64,000 nucleotides of DNA from Eucriotettix oculatus. Its lineage: Eukaryota > Arthropoda > Insecta > Orthoptera > Tetrigidae. The stretch is taken from the NCBI GenBank assembly GCA_034510155.1, contig CM067382.1, forward strand, positions 64,282,183-64,346,182, given 5' to 3'. A program made the translations under genes and the position numbers. Below, piece after piece: positions 11,321 through 23,665 of this stretch. Position 1 is the first letter of the stretch. Each line of letters opens with the position of its first letter. The notes beneath the pieces were generated by a model. That model saw nothing but the letters and a program-made list of their open reading frames with translations. It did no database searches and had not been told where the DNA came from.

Positions 11321-12055
11321 TATGAGGATCTTGTGTGTGTGTGTGTGTAACCTCTCTCAGGGGGTGTGGGTGTGGGGGAGGGGGAGGGAGGCTCGTCACG
11401 GAACTACTTTGTCCTGGCAGGTAAGGTAGACACCCTCCTCCTCCTCGTCCCTTCCTCCCCCACGGACACTTTCCACAACAATCAACCGCAGTGACAAGCG
11501 CTTCGTGACCGCACAAATAGAACTCCACTTTACCGTAATTGGGAACTTCTCATCCCCGACGCTAGACGCGGGAGAGAGACTCTCTGTGGAAATGACCGAG
11601 CGAAATCGTCTCTGGATGGTGGATTTGGCTCGCTTCTTCCTCTCGCAGTCATTACCACTCACTCTGACGGCGGCGGCCTTCTTCTTCTTCTTCTTCCTCC
11701 TCCTCGTCCTCGTCACTAGTGCACTGGGTGGGGAAATAAAAAAAAACCAACAGCCTCTCTCTCCTCACAATGTTAAAAGAAAAAGATGTGATGAGGTGAG
11801 GTGAGGTGAGGTGAGGGGAGACAAAGACCATCGCGTACACGTACCTGCAGCGGTAATTTAGAAATAGCGCAGCCCCAATTACCGTCCGGTCCAAGGCACT
11901 CGCGCGGGTTCCTCTGCGTGACTCGTCGGTCCCACTGCCTGAGATCTCTATGATTTCTCGTGATGATGGCGGCGGCAACAGGCGGCGGAACAGCCTCAAC
12001 GTCAGATTAACAAAGGGGGTGAAAATTTTTCCTCTACCTCTTCCTCACCTTTTCC
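11321..12055. other. GT run, G-rich tract and mixed sequence
   Basis: A GT run at 11331-11348 is followed by a G-rich plus-strand tract at 11360-11391 with at least four runs of three or more G, a plausible G-quadruplex former. A GAGGT pentamer repeat occurs at about 11794-11817 and a CTT/CTC trinucleotide run at 11680-11715. Overlapping frames on both strands (99-115 codons) are composition-driven. Confidence 0.45.
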
Positions 12056-12830
<775 letters not shown>

Positions 12831-14680
12831 TTTGTATTGTGCGTAGCGTCTAACGGCTTTCGCACCTTTTCATCACCGTGGCCTGAACGTGAGAAAGGGT
12901 TGTAAAGAGATTGGAAAAGACATAGAGAGAAACAGAGGATGTAAAGGAAAGAGAGAGAAGACAGTGTGAAAGTGAAGAGGGAAAGGGACAGAGAGGAGAG
13001 CAGAGAGAATGATTAAAGAAAAAGATAGAGAAAGAGATAAAAACTTTGTACCCGTTTTCGCGTTGTTTATTAATTTACAACGTATCGGAGGAAAATAACA
13101 ATCGGTTGTCTCAACAAGTGGCTACTATTCTCTCTCTCTCCCTCCCTCCCTCTTTCCTTAACTGAGGTTAGTTCAAACTCAACCTCGAGGACTGAACAGA
13201 ATTCCGTGGACTGTACCGGCCTCAAGGCTTCCCCTCCCCCCCTCCAAACACTTTTTCGGTGAAATCCTCAAGAAATTGACCCCTCGACGATTTCCCGGAT
13301 CGAGGTACAGATCCCCGGTAAGGAACCAGAAAGAAAGGAAAGTCTCCCTGGACATGTCAGTCCTGATACGATGAGAGACGAGACACAAATTATTAATGTT
13401 GGTGTCCATCTTGCAGACAGCTGTCTGCTTGCTTGCTTGTCCACGCAACTCCTCCCTCTAATTAACCGACGAAGACACGTGCTGCCACCGCCGCCATGTT
13501 TATTCCGTGACCGTCGTCGTGCAACTACTAATTTTCTACCTTGCCGAATCCGCTTCCGCGGGGCAGAGAGACAACTGACGGTCCCTTCCTTTCACACATG
13601 GCAGGAGAAGAAGCCACCGCAACGACTTGCGGGACAATTATTACTATTATTATTATTATTATTATCCTCTCAACGTCAACTCCTTCCTAAGTCTGGACAC
13701 GCGACACGCAGCTCCCCCCTCCCCCTCCCCCTCCGTGTAGGTAGATGACGTCACCACTATTCCTCAGAGGAAGAGAATCACTCTCTTCCTTTGGTTTCTG
13801 CACGCTCCTTGTCCAAGGCGAATGTAAAACGAGATGATCAAACATTGCGTTACTACACGAGGGAAACAAACCAAAAAAAAAAATGTGGACAATTGTCCAG
13901 GTTTCCTCTTCCTTCTCCTCCTCCTTCCAAACAAAAATAATTAATAATTAATTTGAACACGAATCATAACCCAAGTTTTTTTTTTCCCCGCGGCTCCATC
14001 AGATAATTTTGAGGGCGTTACACACTCAAATTTTCATCCCCCCCACCCCCCAAACAGGAAATTCATTGCCAGAAATTGATTAATCGCGCAAGGATGGTCC
14101 TAATTTTTAATTTAGGCTAAGGATCATTGATTTTCCCCCCAACGTCCTGGAAACTGCGAAGAAGTTTCCAAGGAATAATATTGACGAAAGAAGATACGCT
14201 ACCCCCAATTTCGGTCTTTTCCTCCGAAATTTTGCACTGGCCCTTCGTCCAAAAAAGAAAAAAGGAGCAGATGAACAAAACCCCTCACAAGTTGGTTATA
14301 ACAAAGGAAAACCCCCACCCCAAAAAAATCTCTGGGGCAATTGTCCATCATCCAGGGAAAGGGCAAAAAATTCAGAGCGTATTACATTTTCAGGGCCGAG
14401 TTGAAATTGTGGTTGAGGTCGGATGTCTTGACGTCACTCACTGGCGGTTCATTGTTGCAGCTGTTATGTTTCACTTCTCCTCGTCCTATTCGTCGGTTTC
14501 TAATATTCTGTATCCACTCTAGAATGTTTTCACTGGTTCTTTTTTTTTAAATTAATTAATATATACCACTGTACGGAAACAAGGAGAAAATTAGTGCTCT
14601 TTTAAAAGATAAGTAGTGTTAAAAGGGGGTTGACTCGTGGGTGCATAACTTCACGCTTCCGCCCTGTTGTTTTTAATTTA
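12831..14680. other. Mixed unique sequence, no gene supported
   Basis: A purine-rich segment continues to about 13040. Further on there are an ATT run at 13635-13665, a C-rich tract at 13712-13735 and TGACGTCA palindromes at 13746-13753 and 14429-14436. Plus-strand frames of 125 codons (13371-13748) and 131 codons (14127-14522) are the longest not made of simple repeats, but neither has a recognisable domain or a conserved-looking composition. I do not call them as genes. Confidence 0.3.
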
Positions 14681-14682
14681 TC

Positions 14683-14838
14683 AGAGCTTTGAGATCGAGT
14701 GCAAAGCACATCTCCTCTTGCCTGGCTCCGGAGGATAATGGAAAAGTTTCGCCTGCGCTGATAACATCAGCAAGGGCAGCCGTTAATAAGCTCTTTATTA
14801 CCAGCCTTTTCCTGCAAGGTGCCCCGGCTAATGGTGGG
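14683..14838. other. Candidate conserved non-coding island
   Basis: About 155 GC-balanced bases without repeats, homopolymers or frames of note sit between AT-rich sequence and a CT-rich domain. It holds TAAT cores (about 14781 and 14796) and dense non-repetitive sequence, as enhancers often do. This is inference from composition only and needs cross-species comparison. Confidence 0.15.
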
Positions 14839-14844
14839 TCGTCC

Positions 14845-15800
14845 TTCTCTCTTCTCTCCCTTTATCTCCCTATTTCTCGTTCACTATCTTCCTTTCCCTA
14901 TCTCTCTTTCTTCCTTACTTACATTCTCTCTCTCTCTAATTTCTCTCTTTCACATTCACTCCTCTCTCTTCTTCACCCTCTCCTCCCTCTTTCATTATCA
15001 GTCTTCATTTCTCTCTCCTTTCTTTCTCATTCTCTCAGTTTCTCTCTCTCTCTCATGATCTTTCTCTCTCTTTACCTCTTTCCCTGTCTATTTTTCCCTT
15101 TCTCCTTCTCTCTCCCTCACTTTTACACTCTCATCCTCCCTCTCCCACTCTCTTCTATCTCATTCTGTAGTCTCTCTTTCTTTCACTCTCTCTTCACACT
15201 CTCATTCATCATCTTCCTTCTTCCCTCTCGCTATTATCTCTATTTATTCTATTCTCTTTTTCTCTATTTTTTCGTCTTATCCTCTGTCGTCTCTCTCCTT
15301 TTTCTTTCACTCTCTCTTCTCTCTCATTCATCATCGTTCTTCCTCTCCCTATTTCTCTCTCTTTATCTCTTTTCTCAATCATCCTACATCTTCTCTCTCT
15401 TTCATTATGTCTTTTCACTCTCATTCAACATCTGTCTTCCTCTCTCTCTCTCTCTCTCTACATATATTTGTCTTTCTCTCTTTTTCTCTATTCTACCCTC
15501 TTATCCTCTGTCGTCTCTCTCCTTTTTCTTTCACTCTCTCTTCTCTCTCATTCATCATCGCTCTTCCTCTCCCTATTTCTCTCTCTTTATCTATTTTCTC
15601 AATCATCCTACCTCTTCTCTCTCTCCTTTCACTATCTCTTCTCTCTGTCATTCGTCATCTGTTTTCCTCTCGTTTTCTCTCTTATCCTCTCTCCTCTCTC
15701 CTTTCTCTTTCACTGTTACTTCTATCTCTTTCCCTACCACTTTTCTCTCTTATTCTCTCTCTCTCTTAATCTCTTTTCTGTCGTTCTCTCCCTATTCTTT
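14845..15800 (+). repeat. Polypyrimidine domain with internal ~220-bp duplication
   Basis: About 950 bases of CT-rich sequence. A segment from about 15255 to 15400 (TCTTATCCTCTGTCGTCTC onward through ATTCATCATCG and CTCAATCATCCTAC) recurs at about 15497-15635 with few changes, so part of the domain grew by segmental duplication and not only by slippage. The 374-codon Ser/Leu/Phe frame over it is an artefact of composition. Confidence 0.85.
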
Positions 15801-15854
15801 TTTTGTAGGTTGACTGAGAATCTGCATCTAAGTCCATTAACAATTCTTTTTGTT

Positions 15855-15960
15855 GTTTAGCTACGGTCATAAATTCCTCAAAGACTGACGAAACGTTGTA
15901 TTTATAATTACTAAATGTTAAATTACGGAGCTATTTTGCCGTATTTTTATAATTTAAAAA
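15855..15960 (+). repeat. Dispersed element fragment with GACGAAACGT motif
   Basis: The phrase CCTCAAAGACTGACGAAACG followed by TTGTATTTATAATTA resembles the better copies near 39.65 and 52.3 kb (CTCAAATGAGAGACGAAACG). It is more decayed here. See the copies at 52255-52470 for the element's shared structure. Confidence 0.35.
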
Positions 15961-16920
15961 TAAAATATATATTCTGGTCTTGACCATGAGAAAAAAACTA
16001 AGGGATTTTTTTTTTAGTTTGCAGTTTAGAAAGACAAGCAGCGCTTTGTTTTAATATATTCCGGTTAATATTAGAATTTGCATGTGTTCGAAAAAATCCC
16101 AACCTTATTCAAGTGGTAGTGGAGGTTTCTCCATCCCCAGTCACTCACTCGCATGCTTAAAATACTGTCACACACACAGGAATCCCTCCGGGAGGGAGAG
16201 TTATATTTCATGGCAGAGAGGGAGGGAGGGAGGGAAGGTGAGATTTAAACTCGAATTATAATGGCCGCAACATAAATATTTAATGTGGAAAAAACGACGG
16301 CGTCGTCGTCCTTCCACCACTAGAAAAGTATTTTCACCGGGGCGCATTATTCAAATGCTGCTGCTTTATTCCTTCCCTATTTGGGAGGGCGGAGGGCGAC
16401 AATCACCAGAGGGAAGAGACGGCAAAGATACTAGGCATCCGAAAGACGGGGAAATCAATGGCTCCTTATCCTTACACCCTCAGAAACTGAATATTTTAAA
16501 TATAAACAGGTCCCTACGTTCATGGCATTTGTAGATTTAGAAGAAAAAAAACTTATGGGACTGTAAACTGGTACACTACTAAGGATTTTCAACGGCCGAG
16601 GAATAAAAAAACAAAAAAGAAAAGTTCAATAACCTCTACAGAAGGCACACTAAGCAGATTAGGAGTTGTTTTAGTTATGCGGGAATGGAAAGGTCGGTTT
16701 GATGACGTGAATCTGCATCAAGAAGACTGCCGAGGGTGTTGTGTGCTATACAGTGTTGCCCCTGTTGCTCGTCATCGACCGTCCAAGTGCTGCGGCGACG
16801 GTGATTAGCGGAGTTGAGTTGTTTGCAAGGCGTTGCACGAATTGACAGGGCCCTGGTTCGTGCCATTTGTCTCAGGCTAATCACGTCCATTTGCATACAA
16901 TGGCGGCGGTGACGTCGACG
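15961..16920. other. Mixed unique sequence with a G-quadruplex candidate
   Basis: Around 16218-16236 the plus strand has four GGG runs separated by single A, a strong candidate for G-quadruplex formation. The rest is mixed AT-rich and GC-balanced sequence. Frames are short and without domains. Confidence 0.4.
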
Positions 16921-17225
16921 TTCCCGTTCTTCTCTCTCCCCCTCTATCTCTTCCCCCCTCTCTCTCACTTCTCTCTCTCTCTCATTTATTTCTTTCCCTC
17001 TTTCTTTCTTTCTTTTCTCTTCTCTCTCTCTTCTCTCTCCCTTTCCCTCTCTCATTTATTTATTTATTTCCCTCCCTCTCTCTTTATTTCTTTCCCTCTT
17101 TCTTTCTTTCTTTCTCTTCTCTCTTCTCTCTTCTCTCTCTTCTCTCTCTCTCTTTCTCTCCCTTTCCCTCTTCTCATTTATTTTTCCTCTCCCTCTCTTT
17201 TATCTTCTTTTCCCTTTCTTTCTTC

Positions 17226-17257
<32 letters not shown>

Positions 17258-17839
17258 TTTCTCTTTCTTTCTTTTCTTTCTCTTTCTTTCTTTCTTTCTT
17301 TTCCTCTTTCTTTTCTCTTCTTCTCTCTTCTCTTCTCTTCTCTTCTCTTTCCCTTCTTTCTTCTCTCTCTTTATTTCTTTCCATCTTTCTGTTTCTTTCT
17401 TTTCTCTTTCTCTTCTTTCTCCTCTTCTCCTCTTTTCTCTCTCCCTTTCCTCTCTAATTTATTTCATTCCCTCTCTCTTTATTTCTTTCCCTCTTTCTTT
17501 CTTTTCTCTTCTCTCTCTTCTCCCTCTTTTCTCTATCCCTTTCCCTCTCTCATTTATTTCATTCTCTCCCTCTCTCTTTATTTCTTTCCCTCTTTCTTTC
17601 TTTTCTCTTCTCTCTCTTCTCTCCCTTTCCCTCTCTCATTTATTTCTTTCCCTTTTCCTTTCTTTATTTTCCTCTCTCTCTCTCCTTTATTTCATTCCCT
17701 CTCTCCTTTATTTCATTCCCTCTCTCTCCTTTATTTCATTCCCCCTCTCTTCTTTATTTCATTCCCTCTCTCTCTTCTTTATTTCTTTCCCTCTTTCTGT
17801 CTTTCTTTCTCTCTCTCTCTTTCTTTCTTTCTCTCTCTT

Positions 17840-17870
<31 letters not shown>

Positions 17871-18000
17871 CTTTTTCTTTCTCTCTCTCTTTTTCTTTCT
17901 GTCTCTTTCTTTCTTTCCCTCGCTGTCTTTCTTTATTTCTTTCTTTCCCACTTTCATTCTCCATTTCTAATTTAGTTTCTTTCTTTCTCTCTCTCTGACA
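16921..18000 (+). repeat. Polypyrimidine domain, ~1.1 kb
   Basis: Continuous CT-rich sequence of CTTT, CTCT and CCCT steps, with recurring landmarks CATTTATTTCTTTCCCTC and CTTTATTTCATTCCCTC (for example near 17451, 17548, 17635, 17690, 17709 and 17732). These landmarks show local tandem growth of ~20-100-base units. All long frames across it are Ser/Leu/Phe or Arg/Lys/Glu artefacts. Confidence 0.9.
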
Positions 18001-18545
18001 CACAAACACACACACCTCATTTACCTCGTTGCACGCTCCAGACCTCTGGGTTGTAAATGATAATCAGCCGTGTATATATATATTTTTTTTAATAATCGCC
18101 GTCCCCGTGAGCGGAACGTGAGGAGTGGTTGGTTGTTCTTCTTCTTGACTACGACTATGACGACATGGCGAGCGATGGCTCAGGTTGGTTGGCTGGATGT
18201 TTGCTTCTCTGATGGTATCTTTCGACCTTGGCTGCTGCGACACGCACCGGTGCGCGAGCGTGACCGCCGCCAGATACCATCAACTGGAGCAGCCTCCATT
18301 GTGCATCCCACTAACTCACAACTAATAAAAAATATCCCTCCGCGCCTCGGGTCGTCATTAGCGGACAGTCGCAAACCCCGATTCACGACTCTGGATCCCG
18401 AATTTAGATACTCGTGACGTCATCGTGGACATTCCTCTGTCCTTATGCTAACCTCCCTAATATTCCACATCGCTATTCCCTCTAAATGGCCTAATTAATC
18501 TGTCCGTATTGTTCTCTCGCAACTCTTACTGTCCGTTTTTTTCCG
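18001..18545. other. GC-balanced unique sequence, CRE-type site
   Basis: CA run at 18001-18015, an AT run at 18072-18082, then GC-balanced non-repetitive sequence with a 115-codon plus-strand frame (18070-18417) overlapped by a 68-codon minus frame. Neither has a recognisable motif. TGACGTCA lies at 18415-18422. Confidence 0.3.
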
Positions 18546-19860
18546 TATGGTGTCTGTAGCCAACTTTGTTCTCTTCACCTTTATTCATTTCTGTAAATCA
18601 TTCTTTTGTCCTTTTTTCCCCCTTCTCGTGTCTGTAGTCAACTTTGTTCTCTTCATCTTTACTCGTCTAATACTTTTACTGTTACTGTAAATCATTGTTC
18701 ATTGTTCTCTCCTGTTTTTTTTATTTGTGTTGTCTGTAGTAAACTTTGTTCTCTTTCATCTTTACTCGTCTAATACTTTTATTGTTACTGTAAATCATTG
18801 TTCCGTCCTTTTTTTATATTTGTGTTGTCTGTAGAAAAAAATTTGTTCTCTTCATCGTTACTCATCAAATATTATTATTATTGTTACTGGAAATTATTCT
18901 TTAGTCCTTTTTCCTCCTCCTTCTGGGGTCTTTGGTCAACTTTGTTCTCTTCATCTTTACTCATCTATACTGTTATATTGTTACTGTAAATCATTCTTTT
19001 GTCCCTTTTTTTCCCTCTTCTGGTGTCTGTAGTCAACTTTGTTCTCTTCACCTTTACTCGTCCAATACCCTTATTGGTACTGTAAATCATTGTTCATTGT
19101 TCTCTCCTGTTTTTTTTATTTGTGTTGTCTGTAGTAAACTTTGTTCTCTTTCATCTTTACTCGTCTAATACTTTTATTGTTACTGTAAATCATTGTTCCG
19201 TCCTTTTTTCCCTCTTCTGGTGTCTGTAGTCAACTTTGTTCTCTTCATCTTTAATAGTCCAATACCCTTATTGGTACTGTAAATCATTGTTCATTGTTCC
19301 GTCCTTTTTTTATTTGTGTTGTCTGTAGAAAAAAAAATTGTTCTCTTCATCGTTACTCATCAAATATTATTATTATTGTTACTGGAAATTATTCTTTAGT
19401 CCTTTTTCCTCCTCCTTCTGGGGTCTTTGGTCAACTTTGTTCTCTTCATCTTTACTCATCTATACTGTTATATTGTTACTGTAAATCATTCTTCTGTCAT
19501 TTTTTTTCCTTCTGGTGTCTGTAATCAACTTTGTTCTCTTCACTTTAAGTCCATATACACCTTATCTTTGTCCGAAAATGATTATTTTTCCTTTTCTATA
19601 TTGTGTTGTCTGTAAAACATTCTTCTGTCATTTATTTCTATCTTTTATTGTTACTGATACTTTTCTTCCTTTGTCCTACCTTATCTTTGCCGAAAAATTT
19701 TTTTCTTTCCTATACTGTTATATTGTTACTGTAAATCATTCTTCTGTCATTTTTTTTCCCCTTTTGGTGCTTTTAGCCATCATACTTCTCTTCCTTTGTC
19801 CATAAACCTTATCTTTGCCGAAAATTATTATTTTTTTCACCCTTTCCTCCTTCTTTTTGT
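18545..19860 (+). repeat. ~98-bp satellite with ~493-bp higher-order repeat
   Basis: The monomer contains TGTCTGTAGTCAACTTTG, then TTCTCTTCATCTTTACTC, then TTGTTACTGTAAATCATT and a T-rich tail. Landmarks lie at about 18551, 18629, 18731, 18826, 18926, 19024, 19125, 19220, 19319, 19421 and 19516, a spacing of 78-102 bases. The block from 18826 reappears from 19319 with the same variants, including the diagnostic AGAAAAAAA junction, TCATCGTTACTCATCAAAT and the following GGGGTCTTTGGTC monomer. That gives a five-monomer higher-order repeat. The last ~350 bases are decayed. Confidence 0.8.
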
Positions 19861-19899
19861 CTGTAGCTTAGGTTAGTTGCCCTATCGACCCCTCTACAG

Positions 19900-20410
19900 C
19901 ACCAGATTTCAAAAGCTTCTATTATTTTCAAATTCTACAACTCCTACCGTCCACGTTTCAGCACCCCATATAACGCTCCTCCATCCCAAAATTTTCCTAA
20001 TATTCATAGTTATCCGTAAGTAAATTCCTCTTTCTTGCCTGTAGTAGCCTACTCTTCCTTCCTTCCACCATTCCCCCCCAATCCCCTTGGTTTTCTCTCT
20101 ACTAATAATCCTCATGATGTACTCTTTCTCCAGTATCACGTTCATGCCATTTGTTATATTACGTTTCCGAGTCTCCTCTAATACCACAATATTTTATCGA
20201 CAGACATTAGGGTTTTTCATTTCTTCTCCTTGCAGTATATATTCCTTTTTCCATATTTCCCCCTTTTTAACTTTCTTCGTCGCAGTGTTCGATGTACACA
20301 AGTTAAAGAGCATGGAAGGGTGACAAACGGAATCATACTTGTCTTACTCCTTTCTTGATTTCTGCTTTTCGTTTCTGCCCCTCTACTATTCCCCCCCCCC
20401 ACCACCCCCT
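19900..20410 (-). mobile_element. LINE reverse transcriptase fragment, internally deleted
   Basis: Read on the minus strand it contains the segment around LQGEE in decayed form (near 20220-20245), the MRIISREKTKGI stretch equivalent to the INRxKTKVM segment, and WGAETWTVGVVEFEN near 19925-19970. The CYLGS part seen in the 58.3 kb copy is missing, so the copy has an internal deletion as well as stops. Confidence 0.6.
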
Positions 20411-21245
20411 CCTCCCTTTTCAATTCAATTCACTGTTGACTGCGCTTCATCTGTATAAGTTACGGATGACTCTTCTTTCCCTTATTATAATAATTTTTTT
20501 AATTTAACTGTGCTCTGGTCCTAAATCGTTACCGATGAAGACCGCCATCTTGTCCCGTGTTAGTTTCCTCAATAGTTGGTGGATGTGTAACGTGTAACGT
20601 GTGACGTGTCAGTCAATCGATCAGTTTTCGTGTCTGAAAATTTTTTTGAATTAAATTAAATAGGTTTTTGCAGAAACACGCGTGCACAGCGCAATTACTT
20701 AAAGGGTAATTTCCGCCCCTTCCGCCCCCCTTCACGCCCCTTCCCCTTCATCCCTAAAACGACCAATAATTGAACTGGTAGTTACAGAACTACTTTTTTT
20801 TGTCTCTGTGTGTGTGTGTTAAGTTTACTCACAAACAACATGGACAGTGAGACAATTAAATATTGATCAATCCATTTACCTAATTGCTCGATGCTTTGCG
20901 TGTTTCAAGTGATGAAGAACTGGTGGAGGGGGGGAAACCAGAAACGATTCCCACCCCCCTTTCCCCCACAACTACGTCACCCTCTGACGTCATTTCAGTG
21001 AAATCGAATCGAATTTGACGTCATCTCTACGTCATCTCTACGTCATTACCAGTGTTTGTGTGTGTGTGGCCGTTGTCCTTCGGAAGATCTTCGGCGTTTC
21101 TGAAACCGTTTTCAACATTTCGGATATTTTTTTTCCACCCTTCCTCCGCTCCCCCTCCCCCTTCACCCCCCATCCTTTCTGTCAGCCCCAAAAAACCTTC
21201 CCACGTCTGCGACTTCATGTTTGTCCTTTATGCAAAAATATGTTC
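20411..21245. other. Mixed unique sequence, two CRE-type sites
   Basis: Contains CCGCCATCTTGTCCCG at ~20550, a run of ACGTG/ACGTCA steps near 20589-20610, TGACGTCA at 20985-20992 and 21016-21023, and three nearby CTACGTCA half-sites between 20970 and 21050. A GT run at 21054-21068. No gene supported. Confidence 0.35.
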
Positions 21246-21745
21246 TCGTGGTTTTCCACTAGGGTGCCACCTTTCTTCTCTTCTCTTCTTCTTTACTCGT
21301 CCAAACCCTCAAAAAAAATTTTATTCTGTCATTTCCTCCTCCCTCCCGGTGTCTGTGGCCAAACATTTTTCTCTGATCCTTTTTTTTCCTCGTCCGTCCT
21401 CTCATTGTTATTGCCGTAAATTATTATTATTCTGCCCTTTTTTTTCCTTATGGTGTCTGAAGCCAACTATCGTCTCTTTCTTTTTTACGCTACCATACTC
21501 TTATTGGGGTTACCGCGTAAATATTTATTTTCCCCTTTCCTCCTTCTGGTGTCAACGTTATTACTCGTCCATACTCTTAATGGTTACCGTAAATTTTTTT
21601 CCTCCTTCTGGTGTCAACTATCTTGTCTTCCCCTTTAATCATTCATTACTGTTATAGTGACTGTAAATTATTATTTTTTCCCCTTTCCTTCCTTCCGATG
21701 TCAACTTCCTTATTATTATTATTATTATTATTATTATTTAACATT
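21246..21745 (+). repeat. Decayed relatives of the 18.5 kb satellite
   Basis: GGTGTCTGTGGCCAAAC (~21348), GGTGTCTGAAGCCAACT (~21453), TTCTGGTGTCAAC (~21546 and 21606) and TTACTCGTCC / ACTGTAAATTATT phrases resemble the 98-bp satellite about 2 kb upstream. Spacing is still near 95-105 bases at first. An ATT run follows at 21711-21737. It is an older, diverged tail of the same family. Confidence 0.55.
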
Positions 21746-22485
21746 CCTCCTCCCCCACTTTTTTTCCTCTGTTGACGTCTTCCCCTTACTTATTTTTTTT
21801 TATAATTGATTTCCCGATGAGAAGGTCTCTAACCAATTCCGCTGAAGTTTTCATTTAAATAATTCTTTGAGCAACTCCTTTGAGCCATATTTTTAATTTT
21901 TGTTCTCCCAAGTTCTTTCGAAATCTTTCTGAAACTTCTGTTCCGTAATTATTAATGAAGAACAGTTTTACTGTGACTCTCCTGAGTTTAAGGTCATACA
22001 TAGACTTCGTATTTCGGGGGTTTATTTTTCCGTTGATGGAACGAGGCTAGTTTTTTATGATCTAATATTTTTTCCCTTCTTCAAAATCCTGTGCCTCTTC
22101 TCTTTCCCCCTCTCCCCCTTCCTACCCCCCAAATGTGTGTTTTACGTCTTTGCTGTCGGGGATAATTGTTTCTGTTTATGTGGCAACACTTCCTTAACCG
22201 TGGTGCAGTTCAAGTGCGTGGGATGATCCAAGCGGATGAAAATGCCAAGGACGCGGCCCGTGAATAAATCTTCCTTTCTACTTCCTCCTTCCACCACGGT
22301 GTGAGGAAGACTCGTAATTGCAAATGGCCGCCGGTATCTCGCGGCGTGCAGGAAGCGCCACCGTTTGCCCTTATCTGTAACTAACAGGAGAGCTTGACCC
22401 GTCCTTTCGTAAACTTAATCCCCCGGTTGTGGAGTCAAACACGTTCATCCCCCACACCCCACACCCCCTAATATTCCATCCTTGG
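21746..22485. other. Unique sequence; possible non-coding island at 22195-22435
   Basis: The first part is AT-rich. Bases 22195-22435 are GC-balanced and non-repetitive, including a GATA-factor type CTTATCTG (about 22371). No frame of note. Composition alone suggests a possible regulatory element. Confidence 0.2.
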
Positions 22486-22489
22486 CCTC

Positions 22490-22945
22490 CCTCTTCAGTT
22501 CACTTCCCTCGTGGCCTCTTAATTTATCCTTTCACTGTCCTCCATATTGTTCTCTCTTTCTCAATTCTGCTTAGAACTTCCTCGTTAGGTACCCTATCCA
22601 CCCATCTCATTCTTCTACATCACCACTTTTCTTTTCCCTTCCGCAACTCCTACCGTCCACGTTACAGCACCCTAATAACGAACGCCACGCTCCATACGGA
22701 AAATTTCCCAATATTCATGCTTCTATTAGCCGTAATTAAATTCCTCTTTCTTCCCTGTAATTAACTAATTTCGTTCCCCCCATATATAACAGCCTTTCTT
22801 ATTCCTGTGTTTTCCCGTTTCCATCACCTTGTTTTTTTTATGCTTTTTTCCCTCCCACAAATCCTCATGTTTACTTTTCCTCCAGTACCACGTTTCTGCC
22901 GTTTATTATGGTTTCCAAGTCACCGCCTTACTCAGCTAATTATTC
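22490..22945 (-). mobile_element. LINE reverse transcriptase / 3' region fragment
   Basis: The minus strand reads RMRWVDRVPNEEVLSRI (about 22570-22622), matching NHTNEEVLNRIGRG of the 58.9 kb copy, then further 3' an R-rich stretch at 22500-22560. Upstream on the minus strand it continues through a WSVAFV-like and a decayed VTxTVGVAEGK segment near 22640-22700 to a region with a TLGN-like fragment. Stops and frameshifts are frequent. Confidence 0.6.
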
Positions 22946-23665
22946 CGTTCTGCATCGCCCTTGTCTGCATCACCCTTTCTATTGATTTCTTTCCTCGCGT
23001 CTTCGATTCTTCTGCCTTCTGCAGAGGAAGTTGTGTGTAACTCTTTTTTTTTTCGTTTTTCTTCTCGGTACTTATGTTATCCGTGAGTAAAATCCTTTTC
23101 CCGCCTGTGCTATCTTACTTCCTTCCCCACTCTAACAGCCCTTTGTTATTCCACTGTTTCCCGTATTTCACTCCATCACCCTGGTTTTCCCTCTATTAAT
23201 CTTCATGTTATGTAGTCTTCCTCGAGGATCACGTCCGTGCTATTTATTCTTCTGACTCCCCTTAACACCACAATAACGTCACAGCAACCCCCCCTTAGGG
23301 GGGAATTTTTTTTTCGTCTCCTTGCAAAAATTATTTCCTTTTTCGATATTCATTTTTAACTTTCTTCATCGCCCTGTTCTATATATATAAGTCAAACAGC
23401 ACGGGTGTCTTACTCCTTTCTTGATTTCTATTTTCTTTTCTTGGTCTTCTATTCTAATTACTGCTGCCTGTCTTCTGTAGAGGTTATGCATGAGCCTCCT
23501 TTCTCGATATTTTATTCCAGTGCTCTCCGAAATCCTTAATCACGTCTTGATTCCTGCTTTCCTTCCCTTCCCTTCAATTCTAATTATTTCTGACTGCCTT
23601 TCTGTAGAGTTTACGGATAACTCTTCCCCTATCGGTATTTCGTCACTGTCCTACTTAGGTATTAA
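22946..23665 (-). mobile_element. Overlapping decayed LINE RT fragments
   Basis: On the minus strand at 23215-23340 there is a decayed version of the LQGDE / FADD / ESE region, with the catalytic motif destroyed. A second copy of the INRGKTRVM-like segment lies near 23195-23215. Further upstream in the element (23400-23660) is a segment whose landmarks, ATTCTAATTACTGCT and CTGTCTTCTGTAGAGGTTA, recur in the 36.7 kb copy. At least two LINE fragments seem to be nested or adjacent. Confidence 0.5.

Noticed and set aside
14689..15813. 374-codon plus frame
   Set aside because: After the first ~50 codons it is the translation of CT-rich low-complexity DNA; other frames are open too.
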